64,000 bases of DNA from Polaribacter vadi (GTDB lineage: Bacteria > Bacteroidota > Bacteroidia > Flavobacteriales > Flavobacteriaceae): positions 1,262,501 through 1,326,500 of the forward strand of contig NZ_CP017477.1 of assembly GCF_001761365.1 (NCBI RefSeq). The letters are read 5' to 3'. Below the pieces are notes generated by a model. It ran no database searches and was not told the DNA's origin. It saw nothing but the letters and a program-made list of their open reading frames with translations. A program made the translations under genes and the position numbers. The stretch's first letter is position 1. Each line of letters begins with the position of its first letter. Of this stretch, positions 35,171 through 42,753 are shown in pieces.

Positions 35171-36034
35171 TTACAATCTTGCTAGTAATTCTGCTTTCTT
35201 GTTTTCAAAATCTTCCACAGAAATAAATTCTTTGTTTTTTAAGTTTGCTAACTTTTCAATTTTAGCAAAAATATCTTCCTCCAAATTGCTGTTAGAAAAT
35301 TCTTGCTTCTTTTCTTGAACAATTACATCAGGCTGATTTTGATTATTATTTTGGATATTATTGTTCTGATTATTATTAATCTGTTCTGGTTGCTGTTTCG
35401 GTTTATTTTCGCCTCCAGAAACAATTGGTAAAGAACTTAAATCTACAGTTCCATATTGGCTCGAAAAATTCACGGAATAATTTCCTCCTTGTTGTTGTCC
35501 AACCCCACCAATTTGATGATCTAAGGTATCAAACACAATTACTTTTCCATGTTGCTGAATTGCCAAACGATGTATGTTTGAGAAAATAGCATAACTTGTA
35601 TCATTCTGACTTCCAGTAGAATTTGGGAAACCTAAATCTCCCCACCAATTTCCAGCAGAATTATTATTAAAACCTCCTTGACTTTGGCTTTGTTGGCTAT
35701 AATTTTGGTTGTTTTTTTGTCGATTATTATGATTTTGAACTTTAGGTAAAGGTTTGTATTGAATGCCTCCTTGATGAATTAAGTTTGAAATTTCTATACA
35801 CAAACCATCTACTGTATATTTTAATTGATTGTTAAACATATCACCAACCATCGTCATTCCTCCTTGCATCCATTGACCTCCACCACCTAATTCAGCAATG
35901 TTAAATTGTGCCATGGTTCCATTACTCCTTATTAAAGTGTGCGTTAAATCTGTAACTGCACCAATACTAATGTTATAACGATTCGCTATGTTATTCATAT
36001 TTTGAAAACTAGCATCTGTGAATATTGCATTCAT
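35171..36034 (-). CDS. SHOCT-domain protein with Asn/Gln-rich linkers
   Basis: A 287-residue cytoplasmic protein. Residues 1-98 form an ordered domain with a GGGGQWMQGGM Gly/Met turn, 145-208 a second beta-rich part, and 252-287 a SHOCT-like helical hairpin (EEDIFAKIEKLANLKNKEFI, then EDFENKKAELLARL). Between them are two low-complexity linkers, 99-128 and 209-240, where Asn and Gln make up more than half the residues. The SHOCT domain is often C-terminal and oligomeric. The rest is not a family I can name. It is a single gene with its own terminator. Confidence 0.8.
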   Translation of the reverse strand: MNAIFTDASFQNMNNIANRYNISIGAVTDLTHTLIRSNGTMAQFNIAELGGGGQWMQGGMTMVGDMFNNQLKYTVDGLCIEISNLIHQGGIQYKPLPKVQNHNNRQKNNQNYSQQSQSQGGFNNNSAGNWWGDLGFPNSTGSQNDTSYAIFSNIHRLAIQQHGKVIVFDTLDHQIGGVGQQQGGNYSVNFSSQYGTVDLSSLPIVSGGENKPKQQPEQINNNQNNNIQNNNQNQPDVIVQEKKQEFSNSNLEEDIFAKIEKLANLKNKEFISVEDFENKKAELLARL

Positions 36035-36211
36035 AATTTATTCTTATTTAATAAAAATGTTTGTTTTACATTTTCGCGACAAAGGTAGTCTTAAAGAATA
36101 CAATTAAGTTTCTTTTTCAAATTAGTTTTTAGGTAATTTATGTTAAAAATAAAGATTTAACATTTTGAAATTGTGCAACTTAAAAACGTTTATCAATAAT
36201 TAAAATAAACG

Positions 36212-36252
36212 AAAAAATCTAGAGCTTTAAAAGTAAAAAACTCTAGATTTTT
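36212..36252 (-). terminator. Intrinsic terminator of the flavodoxin-like gene
   Basis: AAAAATCTAGAG and CTCTAGATTTTT arms (12 bp) with a 16-base loop; on the minus strand a run of T follows. It is 36 bp beyond the stop of the gene at 36289. Confidence 0.75.
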
Positions 36253-36288
36253 AATTCAAACTAAAAAAGTTTTATAAGTTGTTTTTAA

Positions 36289-37014
36289 TTATCTATACTC
36301 TGGGTTTTCAAAACCCCAATGTGTTCCATCATCCCATTCTTCTCTTGAGTTTCCATAATTATCATAGCCATTATTTTCTTTTAGCATTTTTGCTAGGTGC
36401 AATAAATTGTATGTCATAAATGTGGTATTTCTGTTTGTAAAATCTGAATCGAAACCAACTGGAGGATTTATTTTTTTATCCTTAAACTCAGTATCTCCAT
36501 AACTTGGTCCTGGACCTACTCTACCAATCCAACCACAATCTGCTTGAGGTGGAATTGAATAACCAACATGTTGCATTGCATACAAAATACCCATTGCACA
36601 ATGTTTTATTCCATCTTCATTACCAGTAACTAAACAACCACCAACTTTTCCGTAAAATATATATTGACCTTTCTTATTTGTTTTGCCACTCATTGCATAC
36701 AAACGCTCAATTAATTTTTGAGCTTCAGAAGATTTTTCTCCCAACCAAATTGGCGTTCCAATAATTAAAACGTCTGCAGCCATTACTTTTTTAAATATTT
36801 CTGGCCAACTATCTTTCTCAAAACCATGTTCTGTCATATCTGGATAAATACCAACTGCAACATCTTCATCTATAAGTCTTATGGTTTCAAAAGCAACATT
36901 TTCTTTTTCTAAAATTCTTTGAGAAACTTTCATTAATGTTTCTGTATGACTTTCTTGAGGAGATTTTTTCAAGGTACAATTGATGTATAATACTGATAGG
37001 TTGGAAAATTTCAT
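36289..37014 (-). CDS. Flavodoxin-like NAD(P)H:FMN reductase family protein
   Basis: A 241-residue protein of the flavodoxin-like fold. The N terminus SVLYINCTLKKSPQESHTE carries the FMN phosphate loop, followed by VLIIGTPIWLGEKSSEAQK (about residues 88-106), which binds the flavin ring, and YGKVGGCLVTGNEDG. The C-terminal region (about 150-241) is longer than in minimal flavodoxins and holds Trp- and Asn-rich sequence. It would move electrons from NAD(P)H to a small acceptor. The substrate is unknown. It is divergent from the small lipoprotein at 37374. Confidence 0.87.
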   Translation of the reverse strand: MKFSNLSVLYINCTLKKSPQESHTETLMKVSQRILEKENVAFETIRLIDEDVAVGIYPDMTEHGFEKDSWPEIFKKVMAADVLIIGTPIWLGEKSSEAQKLIERLYAMSGKTNKKGQYIFYGKVGGCLVTGNEDGIKHCAMGILYAMQHVGYSIPPQADCGWIGRVGPGPSYGDTEFKDKKINPPVGFDSDFTNRNTTFMTYNLLHLAKMLKENNGYDNYGNSREEWDDGTHWGFENPEYR

Positions 37015-37373
37015 AAAGTGTAGAATTTTAAATTAGATAAAAACTTTCAAAAAAAGAATTTAATTATTTTTCTGAAGTAGTAAAATTAACTTAAAAATAA
37101 GAAGACTTTGAACTGTAATCAGTTTAATTAGAACTGCTTTGCACTTTATTGCTTATCATTTTTATAATTAATATTGAAAACAATTAAAGTTATAACTTTT
37201 TAGCTATCAAACAAATAGAATGTTTCTTTTAATTAAAAGATTTCATTATAATGTTAAAAACCCTGTTTTATAAAAACATTACAAATTTCAAGTAGGTAAA
37301 GAATTACCTATTCTTAGGTATAAACACAAAGTACTGATTACCATATATTTGAAAATAACTTAAAACTTAAATT
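37015..37373. promoter_or_regulatory. 359-bp divergent intergenic region with a possible operator
   Basis: No gene fits here. It contains a perfect 16-bp palindrome (TCTTTTAATTAAAAGA, 37225-37240), an inverted repeat TAGGTAA/TTACCTA at 37293-37310 with a third direct half-site TTAGGTA at 37314-37320, and a -7 element TATATTTG at 37344-37351 for the small lipoprotein gene. The half-sites lie just upstream of where polymerase would bind, as expected for an operator. No regulator is nearby to name. Confidence 0.45.
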
Positions 37374-37664
37374 ATGAAAAAAAGAAAAATTTTATTTTTT
37401 GCTCTATTTACATTTTTAACAATTACAATGTTTAGTTGTGAAGAACTTTTTGGACTTGAAGAAGAAGAGGAAGCAGTTGTAGAAACTGTTGCTTGTGGCG
37501 ATTATAATCGACCAAATAATATTGATAATCAATATGACTATCAATGCCAAGCTGCATACGTTTACAAGTGTAATGGGCAAACTGAAGCTTTAGCCAGCCA
37601 GTGTGCATATTATAAACAATTACAACAAGATCTTAATCTGCCAGATTGTGATTATTGTGATTAA
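37374..37664 (+). CDS. Small Cys-rich lipoprotein
   Basis: A 96-residue lipoprotein: signal with lipobox Cys22 (TMFSC), an acidic stretch of Glu (about 23-37), and a mature domain with six Cys (41, 58, 66, 77, 92, 95) that could make three disulfides, ending DCDYCD. I know no named family. A probable promoter and possible operator lie upstream (37293-37351) and a hairpin follows the stop. The even number of Cys and the export signal suggest a disulfide-stabilised surface or periplasmic mini-protein. Confidence 0.75.
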   Translation: MKKRKILFFALFTFLTITMFSCEELFGLEEEEEAVVETVACGDYNRPNNIDNQYDYQCQAAYVYKCNGQTEALASQCAYYKQLQQDLNLPDCDYCD

Positions 37665-37665
37665 A

Positions 37666-37689
37666 AAAAAGCCTCCAAATTGGAGGCTT
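37666..37689 (-). terminator. Intrinsic terminator of lon
   Basis: AAGCCTCCAA / TTGGAGGCTT with a one-base centre; on the minus strand it is followed by a run of eight T. It also lies directly after the + strand lipoprotein stop and may help end that transcript. Confidence 0.82.
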
Positions 37690-37695
37690 ATATAT

Positions 37696-40149
37696 TTACA
37701 CTAATTTCTTAGCGTTTGTTACTTTTTGCTTTGTGAGCGCAATTTCAATAACTTGTTTCATGTCTGAAACATAATGGAAAGTTAAGCCTTTTAAATAGCT
37801 TTCTTTAATTTCAAGAATATCTTTTCTGTTGTCTTCACACAAAATAATTTCTTTGATGTTTGCTCTTTTAGCTGCAAGAATTTTTTCTTTAATTCCACCA
37901 ACTGGCAACACTTTTCCACGTAAGGTAATTTCACCAGTCATTGCTAACTTGTTTTTCACTTTACGTTGCGTATAAGAAGAAACTAACGAAGTTAACATGG
38001 TAATACCTGCACTTGGTCCATCTTTTGGAGTTGCACCTTCAGGAACGTGAATATGTACATTATATTTCTCTAAAACTTCTGGCTTTATACCAAATTCTTC
38101 TGCGTTCGATTTGATGTATTGTAAGGCAATTGTTGCAGATTCTTTCATAACAGTTCCTAAATTACCTGTTATGGAAAGTGTTCCTTTTCCTTTCGATAAA
38201 ATAGATTCTATAAATAAAATATCGCCACCAACTCTTGTCCAAGCCAAACCTGTAACAACACCAGCAACATCATTATTTTCGAATTTATCTCTGTTTCTTG
38301 GTGTTCCTAAAATTGCTTCAATTTTTTCTGATGATAATGAAATATCATATTCTTCTTCTAAAGCAATACTTTTAGCTGCAAAACGAACCACTTTTGCGAC
38401 TTGTTTTTCTAAACCACGAACTCCAGACTCACGTGTATATCCTTCTACAATTTGCTCAATTTGTTTTTTACCTAACTTTAAATCTTTGGTAGTTAAACCA
38501 TGTTCTTTTAATTGTTTTGGTAATAAATGTCTTTTTGCAATTTCTGTTTTTTCTTCGATAGTATAGCCAGTTACATTAATAATTTCCATTCTATCTCTTA
38601 AAGCCCAAGGAATTTGCCCTAAATTATTGGCTGTAGCAATAAAAAGTACTTTCGATAAATCGTACCCAACTTCTAAATAATTATCGTAAAAAGCTTCATT
38701 TTGTTCAGGATCTAAAACTTCTAACATTGCAGAAGATGGATCTCCTTGATGACTTTGTCCTAATTTATCGATTTCATCTAAAACAAATACAGGATTTGAT
38801 GTTCCTGCTTTTTTAAGATTTTGGATTAACCTTCCTGGCATTGCACCAATATAGGTTTTTCTGTGTCCTCTAATTTCTGCTTCATCTCTTAAACCACCTA
38901 AAGACATACGTACATATTTACGTCCTAAAGCTTCTGCAACCGATTTTCCTAAAGAAGTTTTACCAACTCCTGGAGGTCCATATAAACAGATTATTGGCGA
39001 TTTCATATCGTTTCTCAACTTTAAAACTGCCAAATGTTCTATGATTCTTTCTTTAACTTTTTCTAAACCAAAATGATCTCTGTCTAAAACTTTGGTTGCA
39101 TGTTTTAAATCGAATTTATCTTTAGAAAAAATTCCCCAAGGCAATTCTAACATCAACTCTAAATAACTTCTTTGCACACCATAATCTGCAGCTTGTGGAT
39201 TCATTCTTTTTAAGCGATTTAACTCTTTTTCAAAAGTTTCACCAACTTCTTTCGTCCACTTTTTTGATTTGGCTTTTTTACGCATTTCTTCCAATTCTTG
39301 ATCGTTAGAAACACCACCCAATTCTTCTTGTATGGTTTTTAATTGTTGATTTAAATAATATTCACGTTGTTGTTGATCTAAATCTTCGCGAGTTTTAGAC
39401 TGAATATCATTCTTCAACTTTAATTTTTGAAGCTCTTTATTTAAATTTTTCAGCGTTAATAATGCTCGTTCTTTTAGACTGTCTTTTTCTAAAATTACTT
39501 GTTTTTGCATTACTGATAAATCCATATTAGAAGCAATAAAATTGACCAAAAAAGAATTTGATTGGATATTTTTTATCGCAAAAGAAGCTTCACTTGGTAA
39601 CATCGGGTTTTCCTTAATTACAGCTAAAGCTTGTTCTTTTATAGCATCGATAATTGCTTCAAATTCTTTTTCATCTTCAATTTGCTTGTCTTCTACAGCT
39701 TCTTTTACAGTTGCTTTTAAATACGGTTCATCTTGAATTATTTCCTCAATTTCAAAACGTTTTTTACCTTGAATGATGACTGTTGTGTTACCATCAGGCA
39801 TTTTTAAAACACGTAGAATTTGTGCTACAACTCCTGTAGTATTGATGTCTTTTAAAGTAGGATCTTCCTCATCTTCATTACGTTGTGCAACTACTCCAAT
39901 TATTTTATTACCTTTATTAGCATCTTTAATTAATTGAATCGATTTATCTCTACCAGCTGTAATTGGTATTACAACTCCTGGAAATAAAACAGTATTTCTT
40001 AAAGGTAAAATTGGTAATATTTTTGGAACGCTTTCTTTATTGATGATCTCTTCATCTTCTGGCGTCATTAAAGGAATTAATTCTGAATCTTCATTCATCA
40101 TTTCCTGAAAAGACAAATTGTCTAAATTTATAACTTTTGTTTTGCTCAT
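37696..40149 (-). CDS. lon: ATP-dependent Lon protease
   Basis: An 817-residue soluble protease that degrades misfolded and regulatory proteins. It has an N-terminal substrate-binding domain ([19 protein letters not shown]), a coiled-coil region (about 220-330), an AAA+ module with Walker [18 protein letters not shown] and Walker [14 protein letters not shown], and a protease domain whose catalytic Ser is in [16 protein letters not shown], with Lys further on in [15 protein letters not shown]. An in-frame ATG at 40203 would add 18 residues; the inner start [14 protein letters not shown] was preferred because it begins the region I expect from flavobacterial Lon. Confidence 0.96.
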   Translation of the reverse strand: MSKTKVINLDNLSFQEMMNEDSELIPLMTPEDEEIINKESVPKILPILPLRNTVLFPGVVIPITAGRDKSIQLIKDANKGNKIIGVVAQRNEDEEDPTLKDINTTGVVAQILRVLKMPDGNTTVIIQGKKRFEIEEIIQDEPYLKATVKEAVEDKQIEDEKEFEAIIDAIKEQALAVIKENPMLPSEASFAIKNIQSNSFLVNFIASNMDLSVMQKQVILEKDSLKERALLTLKNLNKELQKLKLKNDIQSKTREDLDQQQREYYLNQQLKTIQEELGGVSNDQELEEMRKKAKSKKWTKEVGETFEKELNRLKRMNPQAADYGVQRSYLELMLELPWGIFSKDKFDLKHATKVLDRDHFGLEKVKERIIEHLAVLKLRNDMKSPIICLYGPPGVGKTSLGKSVAEALGRKYVRMSLGGLRDEAEIRGHRKTYIGAMPGRLIQNLKKAGTSNPVFVLDEIDKLGQSHQGDPSSAMLEVLDPEQNEAFYDNYLEVGYDLSKVLFIATANNLGQIPWALRDRMEIINVTGYTIEEKTEIAKRHLLPKQLKEHGLTTKDLKLGKKQIEQIVEGYTRESGVRGLEKQVAKVVRFAAKSIALEEEYDISLSSEKIEAILGTPRNRDKFENNDVAGVVTGLAWTRVGGDILFIESILSKGKGTLSITGNLGTVMKESATIALQYIKSNAEEFGIKPEVLEKYNVHIHVPEGATPKDGPSAGITMLTSLVSSYTQRKVKNKLAMTGEITLRGKVLPVGGIKEKILAAKRANIKEIILCEDNRKDILEIKESYLKGLTFHYVSDMKQVIEIALTKQKVTNAKKLV

Positions 40150-40356
40150 GTGCTGTATATCTGTCATTCTGACATTGATTTTCTTTGAATTGAAAAACGA
40201 CATCGTTCTTATCTTTATATATTATTGATAATAAACTACTTAAAACACAAATAGGTATTATCTTTTACTAATAAGTCAATTGTTATGCCAAAGGAAAATT
40301 TAACTAGAGTTCTTATTTAAAAGTTTATTTTTATAGCCTCAATTCAAATAGCAATT

Positions 40357-40641
40357 ATGATATCACATTTTGGTGAATTAAAGAAAAAAGAGGAATCGAA
40401 TCAAAATCATAAAAACTCTTTAAGAAGAAAATTAAAAAAAATAAAAGAAAGCTATATTGGTTATGGTAATAAATTTGAAAAAAAATATAACTTTCCAAAA
40501 ATGTCAGAAAATGAATTAAAATCTTTCGAATTAAAATGGAAAAGAAAAAAAGAAATTGAAAAAAGAAAAACAATGCTAATAATTTTAATTGCTATCATAA
40601 CAGGAATAGCAATAGCAATTTATTTACGTTTCTTTTTCTAA
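40357..40641 (+). CDS. Small basic protein with a C-terminal membrane helix
   Basis: A 94-residue protein: about 70 residues that are very rich in Lys, Glu and Asn and probably helical, then one membrane helix (about 74-90, LIILIAIITGIAIAIYL) and a short FFF end. It could be a tail-anchored membrane protein. No family was recognised. The Lys-rich strand is A-rich, which makes spurious frames likelier, but the hydrophobic segment sits where a real protein would put it, and the gap between lon and the sigma factor is otherwise empty. Confidence 0.55.
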   Translation: MISHFGELKKKEESNQNHKNSLRRKLKKIKESYIGYGNKFEKKYNFPKMSENELKSFELKWKRKKEIEKRKTMLIILIAIITGIAIAIYLRFFF

Positions 40642-40650
40642 TTTATTTCC

Positions 40651-40682
40651 ACAAAACTGTCACAACTTAAAAACAGTTTTGT
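40651..40682. promoter_or_regulatory. Inverted repeat upstream of the ECF sigma gene
   Basis: ACAAAACTG (40651-40659) and CAGTTTTGT (40674-40682), perfect 9-bp arms around 14 bases, 21 bp before the sigma factor start. It may be the weak terminator of the small membrane-protein gene or an operator for the sigma operon. Confidence 0.45.
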
Positions 40683-40702
40683 CTTTAGTATAGAAGTTTA
40701 AT

Positions 40703-41269
40703 TTGGAAGCAAATCAACCACATATAACCAACCTATTAAAACGCTGTAAATCTTCGGATAAAAACGCGCAGTTAGAAATTTATAACGGCTATTACAAAGC
40801 CATGTATAATGCTGCTCATCGTATTTTAAAAGATAGTTTTGAAGCTGAAGATATAATGCAAGAAGCTTTTTTAACGGCTTTTACAAAACTGCATACATAT
40901 AAAGGTGAAGTTGCTTTTGGAGCTTGGTTAAAACGTATTGTAATTAATAAAAGCTTAACGCAATTAAAGAAAAACAATCGCTATCAAGAAGTAAAAATGG
41001 ATGTAATTCCTACAGATGAAATTGAAAATGAAGCAATAGATTACAAAGGTTTAAATCCGCAAAATGTTTTAAAAACTTTACAAAATTTAAAAGATAATTA
41101 TAGAATTGTGTTAACCTTAAATTTAATTGAAGGTTTTGATTATGAAGAAATAGCGCAAATATTAAATTACACAAATGAAAATGTGAGAACCACAATTTCT
41201 AGAGCAAAGAAAAAATTAAAGCAAGTAATCCTTGCAGAAAATATAAGTATACAAGAATATGGAAGATAA
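40703..41269 (+). CDS. ECF-type RNA polymerase sigma factor
   Basis: A 188-residue group 4 sigma factor. Region 2 is in the first half (AMYNAAHRILKDSFEAEDIM, then QEAFLTAFTKLHTYKG) and region 4 near the end (LNLIEGFDYEEIAQILNYTN, then VRTTISRAKKKLKQ). The start is a TTG at 40703 (EANQPHITNLLKRC follows); the nearest in-frame ATG (MYNAA) would remove part of region 2, so the TTG was kept. Its 3' end overlaps the next gene by 11 bp. It should direct transcription of a stress or envelope regulon, perhaps including its own operon. Confidence 0.9.
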   Translation: MEANQPHITNLLKRCKSSDKNAQLEIYNGYYKAMYNAAHRILKDSFEAEDIMQEAFLTAFTKLHTYKGEVAFGAWLKRIVINKSLTQLKKNNRYQEVKMDVIPTDEIENEAIDYKGLNPQNVLKTLQNLKDNYRIVLTLNLIEGFDYEEIAQILNYTNENVRTTISRAKKKLKQVILAENISIQEYGR

Positions 41270-41783
41270 ATTCGACAACTTCTTTTCTGAAAATGATTTC
41301 GATTTTCAAGAACCACATGCTGGTCATAAAAATCGTTTTGAGCGTAAATTAAATCAATCTAAAAAAACGACTAAAGTTTCTTGGAAATGGCTGTCAGTTG
41401 CAGCTTCTGTTTTTTTAGTACTTGGATTTTGGTTGGGAAATACACATCAGAAAAAACAATTAAAATTAGCTGATACAACTCCTAAAATTGAGAAGGTTCA
41501 AGATTTTTTTGTGGCAACTATCAATAAAAAATTAAGAAAAGTTGAAGGCAATAGAAGCTTGGAAACAGAAATGATTATTGAACGAGCTTTAAATGAATTA
41601 GAAGATTTAGAAGAGAGTTATATTGTTTCGCTAACTGAATTAAATGTTGAAGGTGAACAATCAAAAACATTATTAATGATGATTAAAAATTACCAGCAAC
41701 GTTTAGTAATTTTAGAAAATTTATTAAAACAAATAGAACAAATTAAAAATCCTTCATTTTTAGACAAGGATGCATTTATCTAA
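41259..41783 (+). CDS. Probable anti-sigma factor, single membrane helix
   Basis: A 174-residue protein with an acidic and aromatic N terminus (about 1-40, DNFFSENDFDFQEPHAGHK), one membrane helix (about 46-62, WLSVAASVFLVLGFWLG) and a mostly helical periplasmic part rich in Lys, Glu and Leu. It overlaps the sigma gene by 11 bp, the usual arrangement for sigma/anti-sigma pairs; the N terminus would bind the sigma factor. No zinc motif (HxxxCxxC) is visible, so it would be a non-ZAS type. Assignment is from context and topology. Confidence 0.7.
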   Translation: MEDKFDNFFSENDFDFQEPHAGHKNRFERKLNQSKKTTKVSWKWLSVAASVFLVLGFWLGNTHQKKQLKLADTTPKIEKVQDFFVATINKKLRKVEGNRSLETEMIIERALNELEDLEESYIVSLTELNVEGEQSKTLLMMIKNYQQRLVILENLLKQIEQIKNPSFLDKDAFI

Positions 41784-41812
41784 CAAATATCAATTAAATA
41801 AAAATAACTATT

Positions 41813-42547
41813 ATGATTAAAAAAACTACCCTTCTTATACTTTTTATAACTGCAAGTTTCTCTACAAATGCACAAAACTGGTGGGGAAATAGTAAAAAAA
41901 TAAAAGGAAATGGAAACGTTGTTACTGTAAAAAGAACAACTTCTGATTATGATGGAATTGCTGTTGGTGGCTCTTTTGATGTTATTTTGATTAAAGGAAA
42001 AGAAGGCGCAATTAGCATTGAAGGTGAAGAAAATATAATTCCTTACATAGAAACTGAAGTGAATGGAAATACCTTACAAATAAGGTATCAGAAAAACACA
42101 AATATCAGTACAAGTAAAAGATTAACAATTACGGTTACGTACAATGATCTGGAAAAAATATCGATAGGTGGTTCTGGAAACATTTCAAGTGAAGGTGTTA
42201 TAAAAAGCAACGATTTATCGATTTCTTTAGGAGGTTCTGGAAACATTACTTTAGATGTAGATGCAGACGATTTAAGCGTAAATATTGGTGGTTCTGGAAA
42301 CGTAAAATTAACAGGAAGATCTGATGATTTATCTTGCGCTATTGCTGGTTCTGGAAGCATAAAAGCTTATGACTTAACTACAGATACTTTAAACGCTTCA
42401 ATTGCTGGTTCTGGAAGTATTAAAATTACAGTTTCAACAAAAATTAAAGCAAAAGTTGTAGGTTCTGGAAGTGTTTATTACAAAGGAAACCCAAGTAATG
42501 TTGATGCAAAATCTGTTGGTTCTGGAGAAGTTGTCGATAAGAATTAA
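41813..42547 (+). CDS. Exported GIN (DUF2807) domain protein
   Basis: A 244-residue protein with a signal peptide (to about residue 20, TNAQ) and a head GIN domain: ordered beta strands with GGSGNI/GSGSI motifs repeated at about residues 119-124, 138-143, 156-161 and 175-218. The repeats suggest a right-handed beta-helix. The family is common in Bacteroidota, often as periplasmic or surface proteins of unknown role. It is the third gene of the sigma/anti-sigma operon, 29 bp after the anti-sigma gene, so it may be a target of that sigma factor. Confidence 0.88.
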   Translation: MIKKTTLLILFITASFSTNAQNWWGNSKKIKGNGNVVTVKRTTSDYDGIAVGGSFDVILIKGKEGAISIEGEENIIPYIETEVNGNTLQIRYQKNTNISTSKRLTITVTYNDLEKISIGGSGNISSEGVIKSNDLSISLGGSGNITLDVDADDLSVNIGGSGNVKLTGRSDDLSCAIAGSGSIKAYDLTTDTLNASIAGSGSIKITVSTKIKAKVVGSGSVYYKGNPSNVDAKSVGSGEVVDKN

Positions 42548-42571
42548 TAAAAGCCTAAAAGCCCATCTAAA

Positions 42572-42588
42572 TCTTCCCAAAGGGAAGA
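42572..42588. repeat. Short hairpin repeat in a flavobacterial intergenic motif
   Basis: TCTTCCC and GGGAAGA arms around AAA, within CATCTAAATCTTCCCAAAGG and following bases. It resembles a repeat (CTAAATCTCCCCAAAGGGGAG type) that I recall as frequent in intergenic DNA of Flavobacteriia. Other copies in this genome cannot be checked here. Confidence 0.45.
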
Positions 42589-42631
42589 CTTGGAAATGTG
42601 AACGATGCTTTTAGTTGGTTTCCATATAAAA

Positions 42632-42672
42632 CTTAAAAAGCCTAAAATGAATTTTCATTTTAGGCTTTTTAA
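42632..42672. terminator. Bidirectional intrinsic terminator
   Basis: A perfect 20-bp stem, CTTAAAAAGCCTAAAATGAA (42632-42651) with its inverse to 42672, lies 84 bp after the GIN gene. It can also end minus-strand transcription from the GlmU-like gene, whose stop is at 42754. Confidence 0.8.
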
Positions 42673-42683
42673 GTTTCTTTTTT

Positions 42684-42742
42684 TCTTGGCTCTTGGCTCT
42701 TGTATCTTTTTTCTTTTTTCCTGTTTCCTGTTTCCTGTTTCT
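42684..42742. repeat. Two short tandem repeats between convergent genes
   Basis: TCTTGGC occurs twice plus a part copy (42684-42702), and TTCCTGT three times plus a part copy (42718-42742), separated by T-rich sequence. Both have a 7-bp unit. They sit at the 3' ends of both neighbouring genes, so they are not placed to switch a promoter. Confidence 0.8.
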
Positions 42743-42753
42743 AAAAAAAAAAT

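Noticed and set aside
40355..40573. Minus-strand 72-residue Phe-rich frame opposite the small Lys-rich protein
   Set aside because: Its Phe/Leu content is the complement of Lys/Glu codons; no promoter or neighbour supports it.
42088..42360. Minus-strand 90-residue frame with repeated PEPP-like motifs inside the GIN gene
   Set aside because: It is the complement of the repeated GGSGN coding sequence; the + strand gene has a signal peptide and operon position.
42170..42530. Regularly spaced DNA repeats suggesting an array
   Set aside because: They code for the GIN domain's GGSGN repeats in frame and diverge at third positions; there are no spacers of CRISPR type.
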